DNA of 64,000 nucleotides, taken from UBA11524 sp963590165 (GTDB lineage: Bacteria; Bacillota; Clostridia; Christensenellales; Aristaeellaceae). Shown piece by piece: positions 24,992 to 33,669 of the stretch. Position numbers and translations under genes: made by a program. The notes below the pieces were generated by a model. The model saw only the letters and a program-made list of their open reading frames with translations, was not told the DNA's origin and ran no database searches. The stretch spans positions 1 through 64,000 of the forward strand of contig CAVANO010000002.1 of assembly GCA_963590165.1 (NCBI GenBank). Direction: 5' to 3'. Positions within the stretch are counted from its first letter, which is position 1. Each line of letters opens with the position of its first letter.

Positions 24992-25035
24992 TGAGCAGGG
25001 GCTTTCCGATCGCCCCTGCACCCTTTAGATGCATC
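24992..25035. repeat. inverted copy of the 101-bp repeat hairpin
   Basis: GCAGGGGC...GCCCCTGC encloses TTTCCGATC, the reverse orientation of the GATCGGAAA hairpin in the 9.2-9.8 kb array. It lies in the 323-base gap between the repeat-protein gene and the importer operon. Apart from this and the 24859-24904 inverted repeat I see nothing else in that gap. Confidence 0.7.
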
Positions 25036-25098
25036 CACTTAATGATTAGCAGTACGGAGCTTTTGTACGGCAGGATTTTACATTGGTAAGGAATCAGC

Positions 25099-27171
25099 TT
25101 ATTCCGCAGCGGTCAGACCGGTCACGGTGAAGGTGATCACGACCGTGGAATTCGGAGCAGGCACCGTCAGAATGATATCCTCTGCCTTGATGCTGTTGTA
25201 GTTGTCCTCAACGACCAGCTTGACATAGTCGCCGTCGGTCTGCACGACCAGACCCGTCATGGTGCGGCCTTCGCCGATTTTGATGGAGGTATCCGTGATG
25301 GTCACGTAGCCTTCCTTCACGAGCTTGGACGGGATGTCCGTCGAGACGCGGAAGAAGAAGAAGCCGGTGTCATCGCCGAAGCCCTTTTCGCCCATGGTCA
25401 TGGTGCAGGTGTAGGTGCCGTCGCCGTTGATGACCGCGTCCTCGAAGGTCGCGCCGTAGTCATCGACCGTGCCGTCGCTGTTGGTCTTCGCGAGGGTTGC
25501 AAAGACGCCGTTGTCCGCATCGCGGCCGTAGGAAGCATCGTCCCAGTCATTGCGGAAGATGTAGTTGGGGTCGGACTGCACAGCGATGTATGCGCCGTAA
25601 GTCTGATTGCGCAGCTCGGCAACCTCATCCTCGGTCAGCGGCTGTTCTTCCGCAACTTCAGGTGCCTTGCCGTAGATGTAATCGAAGGTCACTTCCAGGG
25701 TCTTGATGGCGGACAGTGCTTCTGCCGTCGCAATCTGCGCCGTCACGCCTTCGAGGTCGCCGTCAGCCGTGCGGGCAGCGTCCGGAATCGCGGTCACCCA
25801 TTCGTTCCAGATGTTGGCGCGGGTCACAACACCTTCATCAGAGGTCGTGAAGTCCTTGCCGATTTCGATGTCTTCACCGTTGACCTTCACGCTGGTAATG
25901 TCGATGAAGTAGCCCGGGAAGCTGCTCTCACCGTTCGCGATGCCGACCGCCAGGAAGGCGATGCCGTCAATCTGACCGTTCTCGGTGGAGGTGAAGTCAA
26001 GGGACAGGGTGTAGGTGCCGGGGCCATCGACGGTCACAGCGTTCGTTTCGGCATATTCGCCGGCGTTCCAGGCGCTGTATGCCCAGCTGCTGTCAGCAAA
26101 CATCAGGAAGGCGGTGTCCGTCACGGGCACGAGCGTGAAGTCAATCTCGTAGGTCTTGACGTCCTCGAAGAGCGCCGCATCCACGATGGCAGGAGAAGCG
26201 CCGTCGAGCGACTTATCCCAAGAGCGGACGGTGTCGTCCGTGGGAACCTCGCTGACCCACGTGTTCATGATGTTCATGCGGGTTTCGATCTTGTCATCCG
26301 AAGAGGTGTAGCCCTTCGTGAAGGCGATGGACTCGCCGTTCAAGCGGATGTCATTGATCTTGATGGACATGCCGGGGAAGAGCTTTTCGCCGTTCTTGAT
26401 GCCCAGCGCAGTGAAGGAAACGCCGGAAGCAGAGCCGGTTTCCGTCTCCGTAAAGTCAAGGCCGACCGTGTAATCACCAGCACCGGTGATGGTCGCGTTC
26501 GTTGCCTTGACAGCGGAATCGTCCGTGCCCCAGTAGGAGTACGTCCAGCTGCCGTCCGCGAACATGATGTACGCGGTCGTCTCGCCATAGCGGAAGAGCG
26601 TGAAGTCAACTTCGACCGTCTGCACGGATGCGAAGTCGTCCTTGTTCACGGTGATCCAGCTGGCATCAGCCGTCGAGCCGTCCCAAGAACGGGCATCGGA
26701 CGGGATTTCGGACACCCATTCATTGTAGATGTTCGAGCGGGTGATCTTGCCGTCGTCAGAGGAGGTATAGCCCTTCGCGGCTTCGATGGGCTGACCGTTG
26801 ACGCGGATTTCATCCACGCGGATGGTGTAGTTCGGCAGTGCCGTCTCGCCGTCAGCGATGCCGATGGCCGCGAACGCAACGCCGCTCGCAGCGCCGTCCG
26901 CCGTACCGGTGAAGTCGAGACCGACCGTGTACTTGCCTTCGCCGGTCACAGCCACTTCCGTCACCTTCACGCCGTCAGCGGGCTCATTGCCGTCATGCCA
27001 CCACTGGTACTGCCAGTTGGCATCGGCATACATCAGGTAAGCAACAGGTGCGTCCTCCGCGTCTGCCACAGGAGAAGCCACGGGCGATTCCACAGCTTCT
27101 GCAAACGCAGACACGCCCAGCAGCATGGTCAGTGCCAGCAGCAGGGCCAGAAACGACTTTGCACGACTCAT
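25099..27171 (-). CDS. large secreted repeat protein, probable carbohydrate-binding modules
   Basis: Protein of 690 residues with a signal peptide (MSRAKSFLALLLALTMLLGVSAFA) and then a short linker. Three similar modules of ~150 residues start near 43, 198 and 352. Each opens with an aromatic stretch (AYLMYADANWQYQWW, AYIMFADGSWTYSYW, AFLMFADSSWAYSAW) and contains TVGLDFT or TLSLDFT, YTSSDD or FTTSDE, and EWVSEIP-like motifs. A divergent fourth module (~530-690) ends the protein. Surface aromatics suggest beta-sandwich carbohydrate-binding modules, but no catalytic residues are apparent. An excellent promoter with LacI-type operators, and the importer downstream, point to polysaccharide use. 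Fibre- or cell-surface binding remains possible. Confidence 0.8.
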   Translation of the reverse strand: MSRAKSFLALLLALTMLLGVSAFAEAVESPVASPVADAEDAPVAYLMYADANWQYQWWHDGNEPADGVKVTEVAVTGEGKYTVGLDFTGTADGAASGVAFAAIGIADGETALPNYTIRVDEIRVNGQPIEAAKGYTSSDDGKITRSNIYNEWVSEIPSDARSWDGSTADASWITVNKDDFASVQTVEVDFTLFRYGETTAYIMFADGSWTYSYWGTDDSAVKATNATITGAGDYTVGLDFTETETGSASGVSFTALGIKNGEKLFPGMSIKINDIRLNGESIAFTKGYTSSDDKIETRMNIMNTWVSEVPTDDTVRSWDKSLDGASPAIVDAALFEDVKTYEIDFTLVPVTDTAFLMFADSSWAYSAWNAGEYAETNAVTVDGPGTYTLSLDFTSTENGQIDGIAFLAVGIANGESSFPGYFIDITSVKVNGEDIEIGKDFTTSDEGVVTRANIWNEWVTAIPDAARTADGDLEGVTAQIATAEALSAIKTLEVTFDYIYGKAPEVAEEQPLTEDEVAELRNQTYGAYIAVQSDPNYIFRNDWDDASYGRDADNGVFATLAKTNSDGTVDDYGATFEDAVINGDGTYTCTMTMGEKGFGDDTGFFFFRVSTDIPSKLVKEGYVTITDTSIKIGEGRTMTGLVVQTDGDYVKLVVEDNYNSIKAEDIILTVPAPNSTVVITFTVTGLTAAE

Positions 27172-27216
27172 AGGATCTTTTCCTCCTTAGAAACTGTATT
27201 GGTCTTTGTGTCCGAG

Positions 27217-27228
27217 AACGTTTTCGTT
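27217..27228. promoter_or_regulatory. LacI-type operator, proximal
   Basis: AACGTTTTCGTT has palindromic arms AACG and CGTT, as in LacI/GalR or CcpA-type operators. It lies in the 5' leader of the repeat protein, between the promoter and the start codon. An identical 12-mer is at 27447-27458. Confidence 0.65.
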
Positions 27229-27300
27229 GCGACGCGAGGTTTACGAAATCGTTTTTGTGTGTATGCGCACGTTCCCCGACATTTCCGAACCTCTGGGAAT

Positions 27301-27329
27301 ATTATAGCCATTTTGTGCATGTTTGTCAA
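27301..27329 (-). promoter_or_regulatory. consensus sigma-A promoter of the repeat protein
   Basis: Minus strand: TTGACA (27324-27329), exactly 17 bases, TATAAT (27301-27306). Both hexamers are perfect. The start codon follows ~130 bases later, giving a long leader that carries the proximal operator. Confidence 0.88.
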
Positions 27330-27446
27330 GGCAAAAACATTACTCTTCCGTTCTTTTTTCAATATTTCGTCTACTTTTTTGTTAATTATGCCCGAAATGC
27401 ATCTAATTTTTGAAATTTCTTTTCTTAACCATCTTTTCTGGTTGCG

Positions 27447-27458
27447 AACGTTTTCGTT
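27447..27458. promoter_or_regulatory. LacI-type operator, distal
   Basis: Second exact AACGTTTTCGTT, with flanking GCG. It lies 230 bases from the first and about 118 bases upstream of the -35 box. Two sites on either side of the promoter would allow repressor looping. Confidence 0.6.
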
Positions 27459-27498
27459 GGCGCTTTCGGCTTGAACTTTCCCTTTTTCGACATGAAAA

Positions 27499-27530
27499 GA
27501 GGCCGCCTCGCGAGGAGACAGCCCCTGATT
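27499..27530 (-). terminator. possible terminator after nifJ
   Basis: On the minus strand GGCTGTCTCCTCGCGAGG, followed by CGGCC, folds around the CCTC/GAGG core and ends in TCTTTT. Pairing is imperfect. It is ~40 bases past the nifJ stop. Confidence 0.45.
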
Positions 27531-27570
27531 GGATTCATTTGATCAGCATTTCCGCCGATTCTTGCACAAC

Positions 27571-30500
27571 TTAGTCAGCCTTCACGCCGGTCAGCGCGTT
27601 GAGCAGGCGCCAGCGGCGCTTTGCCTCAACTTCGCAGTCCTGACGGAGCTTCGCGCTCGCCTCAGGTGCGGTGCGCTGCAGGCTGGCGAAGCGGCGCTGC
27701 TTGAGCAGGAACGCCTGGAAATCGCCCTTAGGCTCTGCGCAGTCGAGCGTCAGTGCTTCCTTGGTCGGATCGAAGCGGTAGATCGGGAAGTAGCCGCACT
27801 GCACGGCCTCCTTCTCCATCGACTGCGTCTGGCTCATGTCGATGCCGTGGGAAATGCAGGGCGCGTACGCAATGATCAGCGACGGGCCGTTCCAGGCTTC
27901 CGCCTCACGCATCGCCTTGAGCAGCTGCGTGGGATTGGCGCCCATCGCAACCTGCGCAACGTACACATGACCGTAGGTCATCGCCATCATGCCCAGATCC
28001 TTCTTGACGCCGGTCTTGCCGCCGGACATCAGCTTGGCAGAGGCACCCTTCGGCGTGGCCTTGGAAGCCTGTCCGCCGGTGTTGGAGTACACCTCGGTAT
28101 TGAGCACCAGGGCGTTGACGTTTTCACCGGACGCGAGCACGTGGTCAAGTCCGCCGTAGCCGATATCGAACGCCCAGCCGTCGCCGCCGATGAGCCATAC
28201 GCTCTTCTTCGTCATCAGGTCAGCCGACGCTGCGACATCCTTCGCCAGCGCGTTGTCCTTCTCGGCGCACAGCTTGACAAGCGCTTCGCCGGTGGTTTCG
28301 GACAGTTCCGCATCCTCGCGGTTGTCCAGCCATGCCTGACCGGCTTCCGCCAGATCCGGGCACTCAGCAATCAGCGCTTCCACCTTCGCGGCAAGATCCG
28401 CGCGGCGGTGCTTCATTGCGGTATACAGGCCGTAGCCGAATTCCGCGTTGTCCTCGAAGAGGCTGTTGCCCCATGCAGGGCCCTGACCCTTGCTGTTGAC
28501 GGTGTACGGGCAGGACGGAGCGCTGCCGGCATAAATGGAGGAGCAGCCCGTTGCATTCGCAACCATCAGGCGGGAGCCGAAGAGCTGCGTCAGGAGCTTG
28601 ACATACGGCGTTTCGCCGCAGCCCGCGCAGGCGCCGGAGAACTCGAACAGCGGTGCCTTCGCCTGAGAAATCTGCACGGAGGAGGGCTCAGCCTTCACCT
28701 CAGGCAGCGTCAGCGCGAAGTCCCACAGCTTCTGCTCGGCATGCATCTTCTCGGCAGGCTCCATGGTGAGTGCCTTTTCCTTCGCCGGGCAAACATTCAC
28801 GCAGCTTGCGCAGCCGGTGCAGTCCATCGGAGAGACCTGCACGCGCAGTGCACGGCCTTCGAACGCCTTGCCGTTTGCCTTGCGGACAGTGAAGCCTTCG
28901 GGCAGCTCGGCATCGACCGGCGGATAGAACGTGCGGATGGCAGCATGCGGGCAGACGAGGCTGCACAGACCGCAGCCGATGCACTTCGTGGCATCCCATG
29001 CCGGCACCTGACGGGCAATGCCGCGCTTTTCGAGCTTGCTCGTGCCGACCTCTGCGAAGCCGCGCGCATCGATGGCGCTGACGGGCAGCTTATCGCCCTG
29101 CTGCGCGAGAATCTGGCGCATGGTGGCATGTGCCGGATCAGAGTTGTCGTCGGGTTCGACCGTCAGGTCAGCCCATTCAGCCGGAACATCCATCGGACGG
29201 AGTGCCTCGCGCGTATGCTCGATGGCGCTGATGTTGTCCGCGACGATCTTGTCGCCCTTGCCGGCGTATGCCTTACGGGCGGAATTTTCAAGCAGCTCAA
29301 CCGTCTCTGCCTCGGGCAGGAAGTCGTTGAGCAGGAAGAAGGACGTCTGCATGACGGTGTTGATGCGTCCGCCCAGACCGCTTGCCGCGGCGATGGCGTC
29401 AGCGTCGATGCACCAGAGCTTGGCGTGCTTCGTGGCAATCGCCTTGCGCAGGCGTGCCGGAATTTCGGTGCCGGCCGGCAGGTTCAGCAGCACGCGGCCG
29501 CCTTCCTTCACGCTGTCCGCCACAACCTGCTGGTTCATCAGCGAGGGCTGGTGGCACGCGAGGAAGTCCGCCTGACCGATCAGGTACGGCGAATGAATCG
29601 GGTTGTCGCTCACGCGCAGGTGAGAAACCGTGTAGCCGCCGGACTTCTTGGAGTCATAGGAGAAATAAGCCTGAACATGCTTGTCGGTATGCTGCGCAAT
29701 CAGCTTGATGGAAGCCTTGTTCGCGCCGACCGTACCATCGGAGCCCAGGCCGTAGAACTTGCAGCGGATCGTGCCGGGGATTTCCAGCGCGAAGGACGGA
29801 TCATACGGCAGGGACAGCTTCGTCACGTCATCATCAATGCCGATGGTGAACTTCTGACCAGCCGTCATGCTGTCCATCGCGTCATAGATGCCCTTAACCA
29901 TCGCAGGCGTGAATTCCTTGCTGCCCAGACCATAGCGACCGCCGGTGAGCTTGACGTCGCGGCCGGAAGAAGCGATAGCCGTGCAGACATCCAGATACAG
30001 CGGTTCACCCTGAGAGCCGGATTCCTTCGTTCTGTCGAGGACAGCGATGGACTTGACGGTTTCAGGCAGCACCTTGAGCATTGCCTCGGCAGAGAACGGA
30101 CGGAACAGGCGGACGCGCACAACGCCGACCTTTTCGCCCTTTTCCATCAGCACACGGACGGTCTCTTCGACAGTCTCCGCGCCGGAGCCCATGATGACGA
30201 TGACCTTTTCCGCCGCCGGATCGCCGGTATAGGAGAAGATGCTCAGCGGACGGCCGGTGATGGCTGCCACACGGTCCATGTACTTCTGCACGATGGCGGG
30301 AACAGCAGCGAAATACGGGTTCGCAGCTTCACGTCCCTGGAAGTAGATATCGGGGTTCTGGCTCGTGCCCTGCTGATGCGGATGATCAGGGTTCATGGCA
30401 CGGGCACGGAATTCAGCCACCTTGTCCCACGGCACAAGATCCTTCAGTTCATCTGCCGTCAGGGCGTCGAAGCGCTGAATCTCATGGCTCGTACGGAAGC

Positions 30501-31011
30501 CGTCGAAGAAGTGCAGCATCGGAACGCTGCTTTCCATTGCGGTCAGGTGTGCCACGACAGCCAGATCGGATGCTTCCTGCACGGAAGAGCCGCACAGCAT
30601 GCCCCAGCCTGCCGCACGGACGGTCATGACGTCGCTGTGGTCGCCGAAAATCGACAGGGCATGATACGCCAGTGCACGCGCCGCCACATGAATGACGCCG
30701 GGCAGCAGCTCGCCGGACATCTTGCACATATCCGGCAGCATCAGCAGCAGACCCTGCGAGGCGGTGAACGTCGATGCCAGCGCGCCTGCGGACAGCAGAC
30801 CGTGCAATGCACCGGCCGCGCCGCCTTCGCTCTGCATCTCGACCAGCGTCATCTGCTGACCGAACACATTCTTCTGTCCCTGACGCGCCCATTCATCGCA
30901 GTTTTCAGCGATAGGCGTCGAAGGGGTAATCGGGTAGACTGCCGCTGTTTCGCTCAGCAGATAGGCAGCCTGCGCGGCGGCAAGGTTGCCGTCGCCAATC
31001 ATCTTCTTCAT
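27571..31011 (-). CDS. nifJ: pyruvate:ferredoxin (flavodoxin) oxidoreductase
   Basis: Single-chain PFOR of 1146 residues, close to the usual ~1170. It decarboxylates pyruvate to acetyl-CoA and CO2 and reduces ferredoxin, a central step in anaerobic fermentation. The N-terminal domain starts MIGDGNLAAAQAAYLLSETA with YPITPSTPIAE. The ferredoxin-like domain has two [4Fe-4S] motifs, CIGCGLCSLVCP and CTGCASCVNVCP. The TPP domain holds CAGCGETPYVKLLTQLFG and GGDGWAFDIGYGGLDHVL. A promoter lies upstream at 31179-31207. Alongside adhE it indicates mixed-acid/ethanol fermentation. A very long antisense frame across the gene is a shadow. Confidence 0.97.
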   Translation of the reverse strand: MKKMIGDGNLAAAQAAYLLSETAAVYPITPSTPIAENCDEWARQGQKNVFGQQMTLVEMQSEGGAAGALHGLLSAGALASTFTASQGLLLMLPDMCKMSGELLPGVIHVAARALAYHALSIFGDHSDVMTVRAAGWGMLCGSSVQEASDLAVVAHLTAMESSVPMLHFFDGFRTSHEIQRFDALTADELKDLVPWDKVAEFRARAMNPDHPHQQGTSQNPDIYFQGREAANPYFAAVPAIVQKYMDRVAAITGRPLSIFSYTGDPAAEKVIVIMGSGAETVEETVRVLMEKGEKVGVVRVRLFRPFSAEAMLKVLPETVKSIAVLDRTKESGSQGEPLYLDVCTAIASSGRDVKLTGGRYGLGSKEFTPAMVKGIYDAMDSMTAGQKFTIGIDDDVTKLSLPYDPSFALEIPGTIRCKFYGLGSDGTVGANKASIKLIAQHTDKHVQAYFSYDSKKSGGYTVSHLRVSDNPIHSPYLIGQADFLACHQPSLMNQQVVADSVKEGGRVLLNLPAGTEIPARLRKAIATKHAKLWCIDADAIAAASGLGGRINTVMQTSFFLLNDFLPEAETVELLENSARKAYAGKGDKIVADNISAIEHTREALRPMDVPAEWADLTVEPDDNSDPAHATMRQILAQQGDKLPVSAIDARGFAEVGTSKLEKRGIARQVPAWDATKCIGCGLCSLVCPHAAIRTFYPPVDAELPEGFTVRKANGKAFEGRALRVQVSPMDCTGCASCVNVCPAKEKALTMEPAEKMHAEQKLWDFALTLPEVKAEPSSVQISQAKAPLFEFSGACAGCGETPYVKLLTQLFGSRLMVANATGCSSIYAGSAPSCPYTVNSKGQGPAWGNSLFEDNAEFGYGLYTAMKHRRADLAAKVEALIAECPDLAEAGQAWLDNREDAELSETTGEALVKLCAEKDNALAKDVAASADLMTKKSVWLIGGDGWAFDIGYGGLDHVLASGENVNALVLNTEVYSNTGGQASKATPKGASAKLMSGGKTGVKKDLGMMAMTYGHVYVAQVAMGANPTQLLKAMREAEAWNGPSLIIAYAPCISHGIDMSQTQSMEKEAVQCGYFPIYRFDPTKEALTLDCAEPKGDFQAFLLKQRRFASLQRTAPEASAKLRQDCEVEAKRRWRLLNALTGVKAD

Positions 31012-31178
31012 TGGAAAAAAGCACCTCCATTTTTGAAATCATGCTTTAGGGGGTAACACCAAAAGACAGACATGTCAACGGCTTTCAACTCAGCTGCATC
31101 TGTCCGTTGGCTTTCACCCGGGTGCCGTGTCTGCCCGGCACGTTTGGAAAACGCACCACCCTGCGTTTTTCTACCCTG

Positions 31179-31207
31179 ATTATAGCACACATTGGTGCAG
31201 GATGCAA
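31179..31207 (-). promoter_or_regulatory. sigma-A promoter of nifJ
   Basis: Minus strand: TTGCAT (31202-31207), 17 bases, TATAAT (31179-31184). It is ~170 bases before the nifJ start, leaving a leader in which I see no riboswitch. Confidence 0.7.
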
Positions 31208-31267
31208 CCTTTTTAGCCAAAGCAATTATTTTTTATGCGCGCATCTGCATACATTCTCCGCGTGTTC

Positions 31268-31296
31268 TTGCATTTGCAGACGTTTCCTGCTATACT
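31268..31296 (+). promoter_or_regulatory. sigma-A promoter of the GH26 gene
   Basis: TTGCAT (31268-31273), 17 bases, TATACT (31291-31296). It is 33 bases before the start codon. It diverges from the nifJ promoter in the 318-base gap. Confidence 0.7.
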
Positions 31297-31329
31297 TCAG
31301 GCAGCATCCGCATAAAAAGGAGTATCATT

Positions 31330-32241
31330 ATGTTCCGCACACTCTCCGTTTCCCGGCCTCTTCCCGCCGCTGAGCGTGTCTACCAATATATACAATCCCT
31401 TGACGGCAAATGCCTGACCGGTCAGATGGAAAGCCAATGGTGCCGTACGGCAGAACATGAAATCAACTACCTGACCGACGTGACCGGTCGGATGCCTGCG
31501 ATTCGCGGGCTTGACTTCATGGACAATGACTTTCTCGGCGTAACGCAGCGTGCAAGAGACTGGTGGGCGCGCGGCGGCATTCCGACAATTTGCTGGCACA
31601 CTGGTGCGGATTTGTCCTCCGGCTATCCCGAATGCAAGGCAAGCGAGATGGACTGGGAGGCTGTCTTCGTCGATGGCACCGAAGCAAATCGGCGTCTGCT
31701 GGACGGTTTCGATCGGGCTGCGGTGTACCTTCGCAGGCTGCGCGATGCAGGCGTGCCCGTGCTCTGGCGCCCGTTCCATGAAATGGACGGCGGCTGGTTC
31801 TGGTGGGGACGCGGCGGAGCGGAGAATTTCGTGCGGCTGTGGCGGCTGATGCACAAGCGGTATACGCAGGTGCACGGGCTGAACAACCTCATCTGGGTAC
31901 TGGGCTTTTCAGACGCCACGGCGGATTTACGCCCATGGTATCCCGGAGATGATACCGTCGATCTGCTCGGCGGCGACAGCTACCGCGGCGGTGCACAGGG
32001 GGAGCTGTTCGCAAAATGTCAGCAGATTGCGCCGGACGGCATGCCGATTGTTTTCCATGAGTGCGGCGTGATTCCGACGAGGGAACAGATGACGCAGGAG
32101 CATGCACCTTGGGCGATGTTCATGACGTGGCACACCTCTTGGCTGACGGATGAAGGGCATGGGAATACAAAGGAGCATCTTCGTCAAGTCTATGCGGATG
32201 ATACCTTCGTAAAACTTCACCAATTGCCCGACTTCACCTAA
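31330..32241 (+). CDS. glycoside hydrolase family 26 (beta-mannanase-like)
   Basis: GH26-type enzyme of 303 residues without a signal peptide, so probably cytoplasmic. The acid/base motif WRPFHEMDGGWFWWG is clear. The nucleophile Glu is likely in IVFHECGVIPT. Other family patches are QMESQW, RGLDFMD, NLIWVLGFS and WYPGDDTVDLLGGDSY. Such enzymes cleave beta-1,4-mannosidic bonds; a cytoplasmic form would trim imported mannooligosaccharides. AAAAGGAGT lies before 31330; the longer frame begins in the leader. The stop codon TAA coincides with the left end of a MITE-like element. Confidence 0.88.
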   Translation: MFRTLSVSRPLPAAERVYQYIQSLDGKCLTGQMESQWCRTAEHEINYLTDVTGRMPAIRGLDFMDNDFLGVTQRARDWWARGGIPTICWHTGADLSSGYPECKASEMDWEAVFVDGTEANRRLLDGFDRAAVYLRRLRDAGVPVLWRPFHEMDGGWFWWGRGGAENFVRLWRLMHKRYTQVHGLNNLIWVLGFSDATADLRPWYPGDDTVDLLGGDSYRGGAQGELFAKCQQIAPDGMPIVFHECGVIPTREQMTQEHAPWAMFMTWHTSWLTDEGHGNTKEHLRQVYADDTFVKLHQLPDFT

Positions 32242-32385
32242 GGCAGCACTGCACAAATGAGGTGATACGATGAACAATGAATTTTGTGTCAGATGCGATT
32301 GCAGGAATCGAAGGTTTACTGGATGTAAATCAAGATTTCTGCAAAAGGCATGTTCAGCGGCGTCGTCGAATTGTGCGGTGTTGCC
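32240..32385 (+). repeat. MITE-like element, copy 1
   Basis: About 146 bases bounded by inverted ends AAGGCAGCACTGCACAA and TTGTGCGGTGTTGCC. The interior is nearly identical to 37933-38078 for ~90 bases. It includes a short frame (32271-32390, 39 codons plus TAA) encoding a Cys-rich peptide starting MNNEFCVRCDCRNR, behind a GAGGTGAT ribosome-like site. Confidence 0.85.
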
Positions 32386-32422
32386 CTAAATCAGCTGCAC
32401 ATTCCATGCGGCAATAACCTGC

Positions 32423-32468
32423 AAAACGCGCTGTTGCAGAACCATCAAATCTGCAGCAGCGCGTTTTG
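32423..32468. terminator. strong bidirectional terminator
   Basis: AAAACGCGCTGTTGCAGA and TCTGCAGCAGCGCGTTTT pair almost completely around a nine-base loop. It lies just past the minus-strand peptidoglycan-binding gene. Confidence 0.9.
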
Positions 32469-32479
32469 TTGTGTGATGA

Positions 32480-33496
32480 TCAGTCCGCCGAATTGTTGAC
32501 GGATTTGTCTTGGATAAAGAGGATGAGCGAGTTTTCGTCCTGGTCAAATACCGTAGTGGCAGACAGCGTTGCACGCAGGAAACTGTCAGAGATGTACACT
32601 TCGCCGCTGTCCAGCAGAATTTCGCTGTCAGAAACCGTCACGGGCGTGCCGTCAACGGTAACGGACAACGAGTCAGCCGTGCTGATGACAACCGTGTAGC
32701 CCGCGGCGGTCAGCGTCTGCGTGCCGCTTTCGGTCGTGAGCGTCCAGTCGTCAATGCAGGCAACCAGCTCACTCAGGCGCATAAAAGGCGTGTAATTGGC
32801 ATCAAGGAAGATGCTCGGACGGCGCGTGTAGCCGACACCATCGCTCATGACCGTCATGGTCAGGACACTGCCGCTGTTGCCGAGGATGATGGTGCCGCCA
32901 TCGAGCGTTGTCAGCCCATCAGGCGCAGGATCAATCTGCGTGGTCGTAACCGGAATGGGCAGCTCATCCGCCGTGGCAGTTGCCGGCACGTCAGGCGTTT
33001 CCGCAGGGGCAGGGGTATCGGTTGCCGGCACGGGCGTGGCGGTCGGAACAGGCGTAGCAGTCGGGGCAGGCACGACGTTCTCGTCTTCGAACAGACGCGT
33101 CTGAGTCACCTGACCCGCGACACCGTCGACATTCAGCCCGTTGGCGCGCTGAAAGCGGCGAACGGCAGAGGCAGTCTTCGCACCGAACGCGCCGTCATCC
33201 TCGCCTTCCGCGAGATAGCCCAGCTCAATCAGCCGCTGCTGCACCTTCTTGACATCCGCACCGCGATCCTTCCACTGCACGGTCTTATAGGACAGATTCG
33301 GCGTGATGGTGGGTTCAGGCACAGGCGTGGCGGTCGGCGTGGGTGTCGGCACCTCGGTGGTGTTCGGCTCGACCGTAGCGGTCACGTTCGGGGGCAGGGG
33401 CGTGGGCGTCGGAACGTCCTCCGGAAGCGGTCCTTCCTGAACAGAAAGTGCAACAGTAATAGCAACATACGTCAGCAGCGTCTTCAAAAAGTCCAT
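32480..33496 (-). CDS. cell-envelope protein with peptidoglycan-binding domain
   Basis: Protein of 338 residues. A short N-terminal hydrophobic segment (MDFLKTLLTYVAITVALSV) is probably a signal or anchor. A Pro/Thr-rich linker follows. A PG_binding_1 repeat (~75-135) reads GADVKKVQQRLIELGYLAEG and KTASAVRRFQRANGLNVDGVAG. A second PTATPVP-rich linker leads to a C-terminal beta-rich domain (~215-335) resembling the copper amine oxidase-like stalk domain of Firmicute surface proteins. I start at the ATG at 33496, nine bases after AAGGAGG; the upstream TTG is too close to that site. Confidence 0.82.
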   Translation of the reverse strand: MDFLKTLLTYVAITVALSVQEGPLPEDVPTPTPLPPNVTATVEPNTTEVPTPTPTATPVPEPTITPNLSYKTVQWKDRGADVKKVQQRLIELGYLAEGEDDGAFGAKTASAVRRFQRANGLNVDGVAGQVTQTRLFEDENVVPAPTATPVPTATPVPATDTPAPAETPDVPATATADELPIPVTTTQIDPAPDGLTTLDGGTIILGNSGSVLTMTVMSDGVGYTRRPSIFLDANYTPFMRLSELVACIDDWTLTTESGTQTLTAAGYTVVISTADSLSVTVDGTPVTVSDSEILLDSGEVYISDSFLRATLSATTVFDQDENSLILFIQDKSVNNSAD

Positions 33497-33538
33497 GAGG
33501 AGCAATCCTCCTTGCCTGTCGATTCGTATTCATCATCC

Positions 33539-33567
33539 ATTATACGACAACTTTCGGGAATACGCAA
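33539..33567 (-). promoter_or_regulatory. sigma-A promoter of the peptidoglycan-binding protein
   Basis: Minus strand: TTGCGT (33562-33567), 17 bases, TATAAT (33539-33544). It is ~43 bases ahead of the start codon. Confidence 0.7.
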
Positions 33568-33597
33568 CCGGAAGAAACGGTTTTTCCGCCCAGCAGA

Positions 33598-33626
33598 TTG
33601 TAAAAAATCGAAAGGTGATGTATAAT
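33598..33626 (+). promoter_or_regulatory. sigma-A promoter of the nucleotidyltransferase gene
   Basis: TTGTAA (33598-33603), 17 bases, TATAAT (33621-33626). It is 44 bases before the ATG. Confidence 0.65.
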
Positions 33627-33669
33627 GCCATGCGAACAGCTTTTCCAATCATGTGAGGAGGTCATTTCA

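Noticed and set aside
27529..31056. 1175-codon open frame antisense to nifJ
   Set aside because: It mirrors a clear PFOR gene with all cofactor motifs. Its translation is low-complexity, rich in Arg/His/Gln, without domains. It arises from the codon bias of a GC-rich gene.
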